24,860 bases of DNA from an uncultured Campylobacter sp. (GTDB taxonomy: Bacteria > Campylobacterota > Campylobacteria > Campylobacterales > Campylobacteraceae): assembly GCF_937980635.1 (NCBI RefSeq), contig NZ_CALJPG010000032.1:1-24860 (forward strand), read 5' to 3'. This document shows, piece after piece, positions 14,423 through 22,298 of the stretch; position 1 is the first letter of the stretch, and every line of letters starts with the position of its first letter. The notes under the pieces were generated by a model. The model did not search any database. It was given only the letters and a program-made list of their open reading frames with translations, and had not been told where the DNA came from. Both the position numbers and the translations under genes were made by a program.

Positions 14423-15160
14423 ATGCAAAATTTTAAAGAATACGTAAATGAAATTCTAAAAAATCATCCTGGCGAGCGCGTCACGAGCTTTAGTTTCGAG
14501 GGCGAGAAATACTGGCTTAAGCAGCCGGAGTTGCGCATCCGCGGCGGATTGCTTACGAAAATATTCAAAGCAAATCCGAAAGCCGCTTTCGATTACGAAG
14601 CGCTAAAATGCGAGAGCCTGTACGTAGCCGGCGCGCCTGTGCCGCAGCTGGTGCTGCGAGACGAGAGCTTTTTCGTACTCAAAGACGGCGGCACGCCGGT
14701 GGATGAGGTGCTAAAAAGCTCGGATAAGGTATCTTGCGTGGCGCTCATTGAGGGCTACGCTGCGGCGTTAGCGCAGCTGCATTCGCGTGGCTTCATACAC
14801 GGCAGACCCGCACTGCGCGACATTTTAGTAAAAAATGGCGAGATGAAATTTATAGATTTTGAAAATCGCGGCGAGCATGGTGATCTGCAAAAAGCCAAAA
14901 TGCGAGATTTTTTGCTGTTTGTCTATGATCTTTGTCGCGAAGGGCTAAACGAAGGTTTGGTGCGCGCAGGCATTCGCACCTACGCCTCAAGCGGCGGGCA
15001 GGACGTAGTGCAAAGTGCGTGGGCTACGGTACTTGCGCTGCATCCGATATATTTTATCGTCAGGCTCTTGCCGCAAAAATTTAAGGATCTAAACGCGCTC
15101 GTGCGCACGTTTGAGCTCTGCCTAAAAATAATTGAGAAAAACGATGGTCAAACAAAGTAA
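14423..15160 (+). CDS. Kinase-fold protein, LPS kinase / BUD32-like family
   Basis: A 245-residue small protein-kinase-like fold. Visible parts are a candidate ATP-lysine strand EKYWLKQPE (K33), the catalytic loop HGRPALRDILVKNG (H126-G139), and the metal-binding IDFENR (D145), corresponding to the DFG motif. In the catalytic loop the usual HxD position is Arg128 and an Asp appears at 133, where Asn is more common. I recall HGRPxxRD in relatives of the Kdo/LPS-kinase (InaA/WaaP) group, so this may be a family feature. The substrate could be lipopolysaccharide core sugar or protein. The start codon has no clear Shine-Dalgarno. Its end overlaps the start of the efflux gene by 17 bp, suggesting coupled translation. 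Confidence 0.65.
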   Translation: MQNFKEYVNEILKNHPGERVTSFSFEGEKYWLKQPELRIRGGLLTKIFKANPKAAFDYEALKCESLYVAGAPVPQLVLRDESFFVLKDGGTPVDEVLKSSDKVSCVALIEGYAAALAQLHSRGFIHGRPALRDILVKNGEMKFIDFENRGEHGDLQKAKMRDFLLFVYDLCREGLNEGLVRAGIRTYASSGGQDVVQSAWATVLALHPIYFIVRLLPQKFKDLNALVRTFELCLKIIEKNDGQTK

Positions 15161-16343
15161 ATTCGCTAAATTTAAGCTGGTGATTATACTCGCCTATATG
15201 TCGGCTCTGGCGCCCTTATCTACCGATATGTATCTGCCCGCGCTGGAAAAGGTAAAGGCAAGCTTTGCTACGAGCGAGTTTTACACTCAACTATCGGTTG
15301 CTAGCTTTTTCATCGCTTTTGCGCTAGGACAGCTCGTTTATGGGCCGCTAAGTGATAAATTCGGTCGTAAAAAGCCGTTATACGCGGGCATTTTGCTTTT
15401 TATATGTGCGTCGCTTGCCTGCGTGAGCTTTGATAGCGTTTATGCGTTTATATTTTTTAGATTTTTGCAAGCTTTGGGCGGGTGCGCGGGAGTGGTACTT
15501 GCGAGAGCTATTATTAATGACAAATTTGAGTTGCACGAGGCTGCGGCGATGTTTGCGCTGATGATGGTCGTAGGCTCGCTAGCGCCGATGCTAGCACCAA
15601 CTCTAGGCGGATTTGTGCTAGATTTTTTCTCGTGGCAAGCGATTTTTGCGATTTTGTTCGCACTTGGAATTTTGCTTTTTGCATTTATATTTTTCGGACT
15701 CGACGAGAGCGCGCAGATAGATGGGACTTCTATTCTTAGCGTAAAAGGCGTGCTTGGCGAATACGGCATAATCTTGCGAAATAAAGAATTTATGCGCTAT
15801 ACGCTAGGATTTGCGGTTGCGATGAGCGCACTTTTTGCTTATATCACGGGCTCTAGCTTTATATTTTTGGGCTATTATGGGCTGGGCGAGCATGCCTTTG
15901 GCGTAATATTTGGCATCAATGCTCTTGGGATGACCCTTGTTTCGGCACTAAATGCCAAACTCGTGCAAAATCGCGAACCTGCAGCTTTATTAAATTTCGG
16001 CCTAATAGCGATGCTTGTGACGAGCCTGATTTTGCTCGCATGCTCTATGCTTGACCTTCCTTTTATCTGCTTCAAGCTATCGCTTTTCGTGCTGCTCTCA
16101 TCTCTTGGCTTTGTTGCGCCTAACGCCACGACGCTTGCGATGGCGCTGTATAAGGACGGCAACTCGGGCGCAGCTTCGGCGGTACTGGGGACTGCGCAGT
16201 TTGCTATCGCCGGGGCTATTTCGTTTATCGTAGGTGCGGTGGGAGCGAATAAGCCGTTTTTGCTCGCAAGTGTGATGGTGATTTGTGCTCTTTGCGCGAA
16301 CGCCGTGTATTTTTTATTGCGAGAAAAGAATCAAAAATTTTAA
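15144..16343 (+). CDS. Bcr/CflA-family multidrug efflux MFS transporter
   Basis: A 399-residue inner-membrane major facilitator with 12 predicted helices, driven by protons. The N-terminal MSALAPLSTDMYLPALEKVK is the hallmark of the Bcr/CflA group (bicyclomycin, chloramphenicol and other drugs). The loop between helices 2 and 3, GPLSDKFGRKKPL, is the MFS signature A motif. Helix 5 carries the antiporter-like GSLAPMLAPTLGGF. The ATG at 15144 gives the normal short N-terminus; a TTG at 15132 is possible. It overlaps the preceding kinase-like gene by 17 bp. Which drugs it exports cannot be read from sequence. Confidence 0.88.
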   Translation: MVKQSKFAKFKLVIILAYMSALAPLSTDMYLPALEKVKASFATSEFYTQLSVASFFIAFALGQLVYGPLSDKFGRKKPLYAGILLFICASLACVSFDSVYAFIFFRFLQALGGCAGVVLARAIINDKFELHEAAAMFALMMVVGSLAPMLAPTLGGFVLDFFSWQAIFAILFALGILLFAFIFFGLDESAQIDGTSILSVKGVLGEYGIILRNKEFMRYTLGFAVAMSALFAYITGSSFIFLGYYGLGEHAFGVIFGINALGMTLVSALNAKLVQNREPAALLNFGLIAMLVTSLILLACSMLDLPFICFKLSLFVLLSSLGFVAPNATTLAMALYKDGNSGAASAVLGTAQFAIAGAISFIVGAVGANKPFLLASVMVICALCANAVYFLLREKNQKF

Positions 16344-16446
16344 TTTTAATATTTTTTAAATTTATCGTTAAGGATTGATTAGCTAAAATTAGCTCTCGTT
16401 CTTTCAGTGTAAGAAAGACAATTCGGTAAAAAGAGGAAACAAGCCA

Positions 16447-18270
16447 ATGAGCGATATTATCGCATATAAACTTAACGGTGAAATTTACGATACTCAAAGC
16501 ATCGGCGAGCGCGCAAGCGAGGCGCAGCCGATATATTTCGATAACTCCGAGGACGCGCTAAAGGTGATCCGCCACTCCTGTGCGCATCTTTTGGCGCAGG
16601 CGGTGCGCGAGCTCTACCCGAGCGCTAAATTTTTCGTAGGACCGGCGATTGAGGATGGGTTTTACTACGACATCCGCGTCAGCAAAGATAACGGCGAGAA
16701 GCTCGGCGAAGAGGATTTAAAAGCGATCGAAAAAAAGATGCGCGCGCTTGCCGAGGCAAATTTAGAGATTAAAAAGATAGCCTCCACCAAAGAGGCGGTC
16801 GCAAAAAAATATGCAAACGACGATCTCAAGCAGGAGGTTTTAAAGCGCATCCCCGAAGGCCCGGTTAGCTTATACGCGCAGGGCGAGTTTGAGGATATCT
16901 GCCGCGGTCCGCACGTGCAAAATACGAAATTTTTGAAAAATTTCGCCCTTACGCGCATCGCGGGAGCGTATCTCGGCGGCGACGAGAAGCGCGAGATGCT
17001 AACGCGCATCTACGGCGTCGTATTTGCCGACAAAGATAGCCTTAAAAAGCACCTTACGATGCTAGAAGAAGCTAAGAAGCGCGATCACCGAAAGCTCGGA
17101 GCCGAGATGAAATTTTTCACCTTCGACGAGCAGATCGGCGCGGGACTTCCGATCTGGCTTCCTGCGGGCACGAGGATGCGCATAAAGCTCGAGGAGCACC
17201 TTTATAGGCAGCTTCGCAAGCGAGGCTACGAGCCGGTGCGCGGCCCTGAAATTTTAAAATCCGACGCATGGAAGATCAGCGGGCACTACAGCAACTACAA
17301 AGAAAATATGTATTTTACGACGATCGAGGAGCAAGAATACGGTATCAAGCCGATGAATTGCGTGGGTCATATCAAGGTTTATCAAAGTGAGATCCGCTCA
17401 TATCGCGATCTGCCGCTTAAATTTTGCGAGTACGGCGTCGTGCACCGCCACGAAAAAAGCGGCGTCTTGCACGGACTTTTCCGCGTGCGCGAGTTTACGC
17501 AGGACGACGCGCATCTGTTTGTGATGCCGAGCCAGATCAAAGAAAACGTCTATGAAATTTTAGATTTCGTCGAGCTTTTGATGAAGGCTTTCGGTTTTGA
17601 ATACGAGCTTGAAATTTCGACGAAACCGCAAAAGGCGGTCGGCGACGACGAGGTTTGGGAGATCGCGACGAAGGCCTTAAAAGACGCGCTTGACGAAAAG
17701 GGCTTAAAGTACGGCCTAGACGAGGGTGGCGGCGCTTTTTACGGACCTAAGATCGATATCAAAATCACCGACGCGCTCGGTCGAAAATGGCAGTGCGGCA
17801 CGGTGCAGGTCGATTTTAACCTGCCTGCACGCTTCGAGCTTGGCTACATCGACGAAAATAATGAAAAAAGGCAGCCCGTGATGCTACATCGCGCGATTTT
17901 GGGAAGCTTCGAGCGCTTCGTAGGGATTTTGCTCGAGCACACCGCGGGCGAGCTTCCGTTTTGGATCTGTCCTACGCAGGTATCGATCGTGCCGATCGGT
18001 GAGGCGCACGCAAAATATGCGAAAGAAATTTTAAATTTGCTACGCGAAGCAGACATAGACGGCGAAATTTTAGATAAAAACGAAACGTTAAACAAACGAA
18101 TCAGAACGGCTGAAAAGCAGAAGGTGCCGCTCATCATCGTCCTAGGCGATAATGAAGTTTCGGCTCGCAGCGTGGCCTTGCGCGATCGCAGGGCGCGCCA
18201 ACAGCGAAATTTAGGGCTGGATGAGTTTTTAAATTTCGTAAAAGCTAAATTAAACGAGGTGAATTTTTGA
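16447..18270 (+). CDS. thrS: Threonyl-tRNA synthetase
   Basis: A 607-residue class II synthetase that charges tRNA-Thr. The editing domain (about residues 35-215) has HSCAHLLAQAV (H43, H47) and the CRGPHV motif. The catalytic domain has PMNCVGH with the zinc Cys, RYYHRHE-like VVHRHEKSGVLHGLFRVREF, and the motif 3 region MLHRAILGSFERF. The anticodon-binding domain starts near FWICPTQV. The protein is about 35 residues shorter than E. coli ThrRS: only about 30 residues precede the editing domain, so the TGS (N1) domain is missing or vestigial. The ATG at 16447 follows AAAGAGGAAAC. A 6-bp hairpin (TCTTTC/GAAAGA, about 16402-16420) and the palindrome AGCTAA-AA-TTAGCT lie in the leader. The stop codon overlaps the infC start. 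Confidence 0.95.
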   Translation: MSDIIAYKLNGEIYDTQSIGERASEAQPIYFDNSEDALKVIRHSCAHLLAQAVRELYPSAKFFVGPAIEDGFYYDIRVSKDNGEKLGEEDLKAIEKKMRALAEANLEIKKIASTKEAVAKKYANDDLKQEVLKRIPEGPVSLYAQGEFEDICRGPHVQNTKFLKNFALTRIAGAYLGGDEKREMLTRIYGVVFADKDSLKKHLTMLEEAKKRDHRKLGAEMKFFTFDEQIGAGLPIWLPAGTRMRIKLEEHLYRQLRKRGYEPVRGPEILKSDAWKISGHYSNYKENMYFTTIEEQEYGIKPMNCVGHIKVYQSEIRSYRDLPLKFCEYGVVHRHEKSGVLHGLFRVREFTQDDAHLFVMPSQIKENVYEILDFVELLMKAFGFEYELEISTKPQKAVGDDEVWEIATKALKDALDEKGLKYGLDEGGGAFYGPKIDIKITDALGRKWQCGTVQVDFNLPARFELGYIDENNEKRQPVMLHRAILGSFERFVGILLEHTAGELPFWICPTQVSIVPIGEAHAKYAKEILNLLREADIDGEILDKNETLNKRIRTAEKQKVPLIIVLGDNEVSARSVALRDRRARQQRNLGLDEFLNFVKAKLNEVNF

Positions 18271-18788
18271 GCAGAGGCAAAGAGGTTTTTCTAAACGAGG
18301 ACATTCCGGCTAGCGAAGTCAGGTGCATAGGCGACAACGGCGAGGTTTACGGCATAATTTCAAAGGCGCAGGCGCTGCAAATCGCCGAGCGAGAGGGTGT
18401 GGATCTGGTTTTGATAGCGCCCGATGCAAAGCCGCCCGTTTGCAAGGTCATGAACTACAGTAAATTTCGCTATCAGCAGGAAAAAAAGCTCAAAGAGGCG
18501 AAAAAAAAGCAAAAAATCATCGAGGTCAAAGAGATCAAGCTGTCCGCCAAAATCGCCCAAAACGACATTAATTACAAAGTAAAACACGCGAAAGAATTCC
18601 TTGGTAGCGGCAAACACGTCAAACTTCGCGTATTTTTAAAAGGGCGCGAGATGTCAAGCCCGGAAATCGGCGTAAATTTGCTCAATAAAATTTGGGACGA
18701 ATTTTTCGCAGAAGTTGCCGATCGCGATAAGGCGCCTGCGCTGGAGGGTCGCTACGTAAATATGCTGATCACGCCGAAAAAGGCGTAG
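18267..18788 (+). CDS. infC: Translation initiation factor IF-3
   Basis: A 173-residue IF-3 that binds the 30S subunit and checks the initiator tRNA and start codon. The N-domain contains VRCIGDNGEVYGIISKAQAL and the linker KPPVCKVMNYSKFRYQQEKK. The basic linker runs KEAKKKQKIIEVKEIKLSAK. The C-domain has DINYKVKHAKEFLGSGKHVK, KLRVFLKGREM and GRYVNMLITPKKA, all typical. It starts with TTG at 18267-18269, four bases shared with the thrS stop (TTGA), preceded by GAGGTG at 18256-18261 with five bases between. Non-AUG starts of infC are known to serve self-regulation by IF-3. Co-transcription with thrS is almost certain. Confidence 0.95.
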   Translation: MSRGKEVFLNEDIPASEVRCIGDNGEVYGIISKAQALQIAEREGVDLVLIAPDAKPPVCKVMNYSKFRYQQEKKLKEAKKKQKIIEVKEIKLSAKIAQNDINYKVKHAKEFLGSGKHVKLRVFLKGREMSSPEIGVNLLNKIWDEFFAEVADRDKAPALEGRYVNMLITPKKA

Positions 18789-19066
18789 CGTAAATTTAAC
18801 GGTATTTTGCGCCGCGTGCGACAAAATTTTAAAATTTACGCGCTGTTTTTCCTCGCAGTACAGCGCGTAAATTTAAACTAAATAGCGTAGTTTTAAAATT
18901 TAATGCGGGCTAAGTTTATCTCTAAATTTAGCCATTTAAATTTGTATAAAATTTTTTGTATCCAGCGAAACCAAATCTTAATCGAGCGGCAAAATTTAAC
19001 TTTAAATTTATCTTGCGTTAATTTAAGCTATAAAATTACTTAAATTCAAATTTTTCAAAGAAACTT
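18789..19066. other. Intergenic DNA with a large perfect inverted repeat
   Basis: AAATTTACGCGCTG at 18832-18845 pairs with its exact complement at 18861-18874 (14 bp, 15-base loop). No T-run follows on either strand, so it is not a canonical terminator, but it may end the thrS-infC transcript. The rest is AT-rich. Confidence 0.5.
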
Positions 19067-19077
19067 TATTATATACT
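19067..19077 (+). promoter_or_regulatory. Promoter region of rpmI-rplT
   Basis: TATTAT (19067-19072) and TATACT (19072-19077) overlap in very AT-rich DNA 30-40 bp upstream of the rpmI start codon. Either could be the -10 box. Confidence 0.4.
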
Positions 19078-19105
19078 TCCCATTCACTTTAAAAAAAGGA
19101 CGACC

Positions 19106-19297
19106 ATGCCAAAGATGAAAAGCGTGCGCGGTGCCGTCAAGCGTTTTAAAGCGGGCAAAAACAAGATCAAAAGAGGCTCGGCGTTTCGCAGCCACATTTT
19201 GACGAAGATGTCTCAAAAACGCAAGAGGAATTTGCGCGAAGCCCAATACGTCGATTCTACGAACGTATCTGCGGTTAAAAAAATGCTTTGCAAATAG
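19106..19297 (+). CDS. rpmI: Large ribosomal subunit protein L35 (bL35)
   Basis: A 63-residue, strongly basic ribosomal protein. MPKMKSVRGAVKRFK at the start and RSHILTKMSQKRKRNLR in the centre are the family pattern, and the length is normal. The ribosome binding site is AAGGAC. It is followed 98 bp later by rplT, the universal partner gene, and the two are probably co-transcribed. Confidence 0.96.
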   Translation: MPKMKSVRGAVKRFKAGKNKIKRGSAFRSHILTKMSQKRKRNLREAQYVDSTNVSAVKKMLCK

Positions 19298-19333
19298 TGC
19301 GAAGTTAGTTTTTGACGAAAGTCATTCAAACTC

Positions 19334-19356
19334 CCCTAAATTCATGGATTTTAGGG
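19334..19356 (+). promoter_or_regulatory. Hairpin in the rpmI-rplT spacer, possible L20 control site
   Basis: CCCTAAA (19334-19340) pairs with TTTAGGG (19350-19356) around a 9-base loop, 40 bp upstream of rplT. In several bacteria L20 represses its own operon by binding mRNA structures in this area. Whether this hairpin mimics the 23S site is untested. Confidence 0.35.
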
Positions 19357-19395
19357 CAAGATCCCAAAAGGGACGCCGATTAAGAAAGGATTAAT

Positions 19396-19752
19396 ATGGC
19401 AAGAGTAAAAACGGGCATCGTTAGACGCCGCCGTCACAACAAGGTGCTAAAGCTTGCGCGCGGATTTTATAGCGCAAGACGCAAACATTTCAGAAAGGCC
19501 AAAGAGCAGCTAGAAAGAAGCCTCGTTTACGCCTTCCGTGACAGACGCGCGAAAAAACGCGATTTCCGCAGACTTTGGATAGTGCGCATCAATGCAGCTT
19601 GCAGGCTAAACGACATCAGCTATTCTAAATTTATAAACGGACTTAGAAAAGCGGGCATCGAGCTTGATAGAAAAATTTTAGCAAATATGGCTATGAACGA
19701 TCCCGAAGCTTTCGCAACCGTCGCGAAGAAGGCAAAAGCGGCATTAAAATAA
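19396..19752 (+). CDS. rplT: Large ribosomal subunit protein L20 (bL20)
   Basis: A 118-residue, Arg/Lys-rich assembly protein of the 50S subunit that binds 23S rRNA. It shows the family's ARVKTGIVRRRRHNKVLKLA start, GFYSARRKHFRKAKEQ, and the globular part RDRRAKKRDFRRLWIVRINA with SYSKFINGLRKAGIELDRK. The length is normal. The ribosome binding site is AGAAAGGA. A hairpin begins 8 bp after the stop codon. Confidence 0.97.
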   Translation: MARVKTGIVRRRRHNKVLKLARGFYSARRKHFRKAKEQLERSLVYAFRDRRAKKRDFRRLWIVRINAACRLNDISYSKFINGLRKAGIELDRKILANMAMNDPEAFATVAKKAKAALK

Positions 19753-19759
19753 ACTTTAA

Positions 19760-19787
19760 AATTTGGCCGTCTTAAGGCGGCCAAATT
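19760..19787 (+). terminator. Terminator-like hairpin after rplT
   Basis: AATTTGGCCG (19760-19769) pairs perfectly with CGGCCAAATT (19778-19787) with an 8-base loop. There is no clean T-run. Its right arm is also the left end of a larger inverted repeat, so the two folds exclude each other. Confidence 0.55.
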
Positions 19788-19855
19788 CTTAAATTTCGAC
19801 AAAGCTTTTAATTTTAAAAGCGCGTCCGCAAATTTGTCGAAATTTAAGAATTTGG
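19781..19855. repeat. Perfect 23-bp inverted repeat enclosing a second hairpin
   Basis: The arms are 19781-19803 (starting CCAAATTCTTAAATTTCGAC) and 19833-19855. Inside them GCTTTTAA (19804-19811) pairs with TTAAAAGC (19814-19821). It lies between rplT and the autotransporter gene, ending 26 bp before its start codon. Confidence 0.8.
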
Positions 19856-19880
19856 GTAATTTTATTTGAGGCGGTGCAGA

Positions 19881-21842
19881 ATGCTAAAGTCTTTGAAAAA
19901 AATCGTATCTCTTGCGCTTGTCGGTGCAGCAGGGTTCGGCTATGCGAGCGAGCAGAATTCCTGGAGCTATGCAAACGCGCAAAAATCACCTTCCAACAAC
20001 ACTTCCCGTTCCGATGTAATGAGCGCTGCGGATAGCTTGGGCGCGAAATTAAGTAGGCGCGACGCGGCTAGCGATAGCTCCGCGAGCGACGAGTATGAAA
20101 ACTCATTTCGTATTAAGCTTGAGTATGCAAGGGGCTTTGCCAAAAAGGGCTCATATTCGGGCAGGCTTAATAATCAGCGCGTTATGATGCCTGCGTTTCG
20201 CTGGACGGGCAATAGCGGCGTAAATGCCGAGTTTTGGAACGGCATTACCAATATAGGCGGCGCGCTGGTTCCTTATGTGGCTTTCGGCTCTTACGAGGCG
20301 GCGATACCGGGCAATCAAGCTACGCAATATTTGGTCAGAAGAGAAGAAGACGCAGTTCAGATGAAGCGAAATATCGCGGCGGGCATATCAAATTTAGGCT
20401 ATACCTATACCAAAAATTCTACTAGAAATTTAAATTTAGTCTATGCCGATATTGATAATTTCGTAAATTTCTACGGCAGAGAAAACATCGCGGGATACTT
20501 CATCGACGAGGTCAATACCGAGGATAACCCTTCCAATATCGCTTATATGGCTAGCATTTATAATTACATTAAATCCAAATATCCGGAGATGCTCGTTTTA
20601 GCGAATAACGGCTGGGGGGGACGCGATGCCATAGCCCCTTACGCGGACGTCTGGATGCTGCAAGAAGTAAGCGCGGACGAGTATATCAACCGCTATCGCG
20701 CCAGAACCTCGGAATTTGAAAAAGACCCCGCAAATTCCTCTAAAATTTTGCACGTCATATACAACGCAAGACCAGATCAATACGACGAGATCATAAGGCT
20801 ATCTCGCGAGCGCAACGCGGCAAATCTATTCATCACCTCCGATACGAACCGCTATCCTGGAGGATACGACGATCTGCCTACCTATTTTGAAGCGCTGATG
20901 CTGGCGATCAATAACTTCACGCCTAAAAACGGCAGCCTGTTTTCGCAGGTCGCAAGAGGCGGCAACCGCATAGGCATCGAGATGCCGCGCTCGAAGGTCG
21001 ATCTGGATCTTACCAAGCTAGCAAGGAATTCCGCTTATAAAAATTTAACCGATACCGACGGGCAGGAGTTTAACGTAAACGTAAGCGCGATCGGAAACTA
21101 CGGCGGAGATTACAAAGACCGCTCGGGCGGCGTCAAATACGATCACAAGAGCGACGGAATTTTACTCGGAGCCTCCAAAAGAGTGGATGATCTTACGCTG
21201 GGCGTGATCTTTGGGTATCAAAAATCGGACGCTTGGTACGAGGGTAAATTCGACGGTGTCAAAGAAAACATCAAATCCTACGAGCTCGGTCTGGCGGGCA
21301 GATACGATTTTAACGAAAACGTGGATCTGGCGGTAAATTTAACATATTCGACAAACGATCATAAATTTGAAACCAACAACGGATTCGGCGCTATCCATGG
21401 CGCGAAATACAAATCGCAAATTTGGGATTTCAGCACGAGAGCAGGGTATAAATTTTTATTTGAAAACGGTTATATTAAGCCATATTTGGGGCTTGGAGTA
21501 ATTAGAGTGAACGAGGATGCGATCTCTAGGCTTAAATTTAGCTCCGCTTCAAAAACCGCGCCGAACGGCACAGCGGGAATTTACGCGATCAAGGCTTTCG
21601 GCGATCTGCAGATATTCGCAAATGCTGAGTACGAGTATCGATTTAGCGGCGATTCGTATCATGCAAGCAGAAAGTATTCGGACAGGTACGACGTCGAGGG
21701 GCTTGATTATTCTAGCGGCGTATTTAACGGCGCAATCGGACTGAAATATAAGATCCTTCAAAGCGTCGGACTCAGCGCATCGTACGAGCTAAGCGAGAGC
21801 AAAAATAGCCTGGCAAGAGCCGCTTTTGACGTGGAGTTTTGA
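19881..21842 (+). CDS. Autotransporter with Spherulin-4 / GH135-like passenger domain
   Basis: A 653-residue outer-membrane autotransporter. A signal peptide (about residues 1-22) is followed by a Ser/Ala-rich linker. The passenger domain spans about 100-350, with FRWTGNSG, LVPYVAFGSYEAAIPG, NLGYTYTKNSTRNL, DIDNFVNFYGRENIAGYFIDE, LANNGWGG and DVWMLQEV. This order fits a Spherulin-4/GH114/GH135-type barrel: a Y(V/T)YT strand, the acidic pair D209-E210 in FIDE, then the Asn-Gly turn and E262. In the fungal relative Sph3 the equivalent acidic residues are catalytic in cutting alpha-1,4-galactosamine polymers. Residues about 395-653 form a 12-strand-type autotransporter beta-barrel ending in FDVEF (terminal Phe). 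The ATG at 19881 follows GAGGCGG. A G7 tract (20614-20620) lies within the passenger. Barrel assignment is strong; passenger family and polysaccharide target are inference. Confidence 0.78.
   Translation: MLKSLKKIVSLALVGAAGFGYASEQNSWSYANAQKSPSNNTSRSDVMSAADSLGAKLSRRDAASDSSASDEYENSFRIKLEYARGFAKKGSYSGRLNNQRVMMPAFRWTGNSGVNAEFWNGITNIGGALVPYVAFGSYEAAIPGNQATQYLVRREEDAVQMKRNIAAGISNLGYTYTKNSTRNLNLVYADIDNFVNFYGRENIAGYFIDEVNTEDNPSNIAYMASIYNYIKSKYPEMLVLANNGWGGRDAIAPYADVWMLQEVSADEYINRYRARTSEFEKDPANSSKILHVIYNARPDQYDEIIRLSRERNAANLFITSDTNRYPGGYDDLPTYFEALMLAINNFTPKNGSLFSQVARGGNRIGIEMPRSKVDLDLTKLARNSAYKNLTDTDGQEFNVNVSAIGNYGGDYKDRSGGVKYDHKSDGILLGASKRVDDLTLGVIFGYQKSDAWYEGKFDGVKENIKSYELGLAGRYDFNENVDLAVNLTYSTNDHKFETNNGFGAIHGAKYKSQIWDFSTRAGYKFLFENGYIKPYLGLGVIRVNEDAISRLKFSSASKTAPNGTAGIYAIKAFGDLQIFANAEYEYRFSGDSYHASRKYSDRYDVEGLDYSSGVFNGAIGLKYKILQSVGLSASYELSESKNSLARAAFDVEF
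20614..20620 (+). repeat. G7 tract inside the autotransporter passenger domain
   Basis: Seven G spanning TGG GGG GGA in the NGWGGRD turn (residues about 244-248). The frame is currently intact. The length is at the lower limit for slippage-prone tracts in Campylobacter. Confidence 0.6.
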
Positions 21843-22298
21843 TTTTAATCGGACGCAGCCCAAGATAGGCAGCTTGAAGCACGATTATAGATTCCTCTTT
21901 GCCGCAACACAAAAATTTTATGAAATTTGCGGCTAAATTTTAACGGGGCTTTGCCGCGAAATTTTAAAATTTTGGTCGTAAGATTTTTACTCGCATAATT
22001 TCTACTTTGAAATTCCAGGTAAGACCATTTTTGCGCCGTTTTGGATGCGAAGCGATGAGATAGAATCGCTGCCGCGGAATTTTGCGCGGATGCTGAGGAT
22101 TTTTTAAAATTCTAAATTTTGCCCGTTTATGACTTTGCGGATCGCGTTTTATCTGTAAGGGATTTTAAAATTCTATGCGCGGCGCAACTACAGAATTTTT
22201 TAAAAGTAGCGGAATTTTAAGAATTCCAAGGGAGCATTCAAATTTTCGAGGCAAAATTTAGATTGATTGGAAGCTACCGAAACTGGGTAAAAGAAGCG
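21843..22298. other. Non-coding DNA with a short open fragment
   Basis: No supported gene. A 41-codon frame at 21982-22107 reads FEIPGKTIFAPFWMRSDEIE without a start codon and could be a remnant of a lost gene; I do not recognise it. The 15-base block CTGGGTAAAAGAAGC at 22283-22297 also occurs at 84-98. Confidence 0.35.

Noticed and set aside
21982..22107. Short open frame FEIPGKTIFAPFW...
   Set aside because: No start codon, only 41 codons and no recognised family. It could be a remnant but the evidence is too thin for a gene call.
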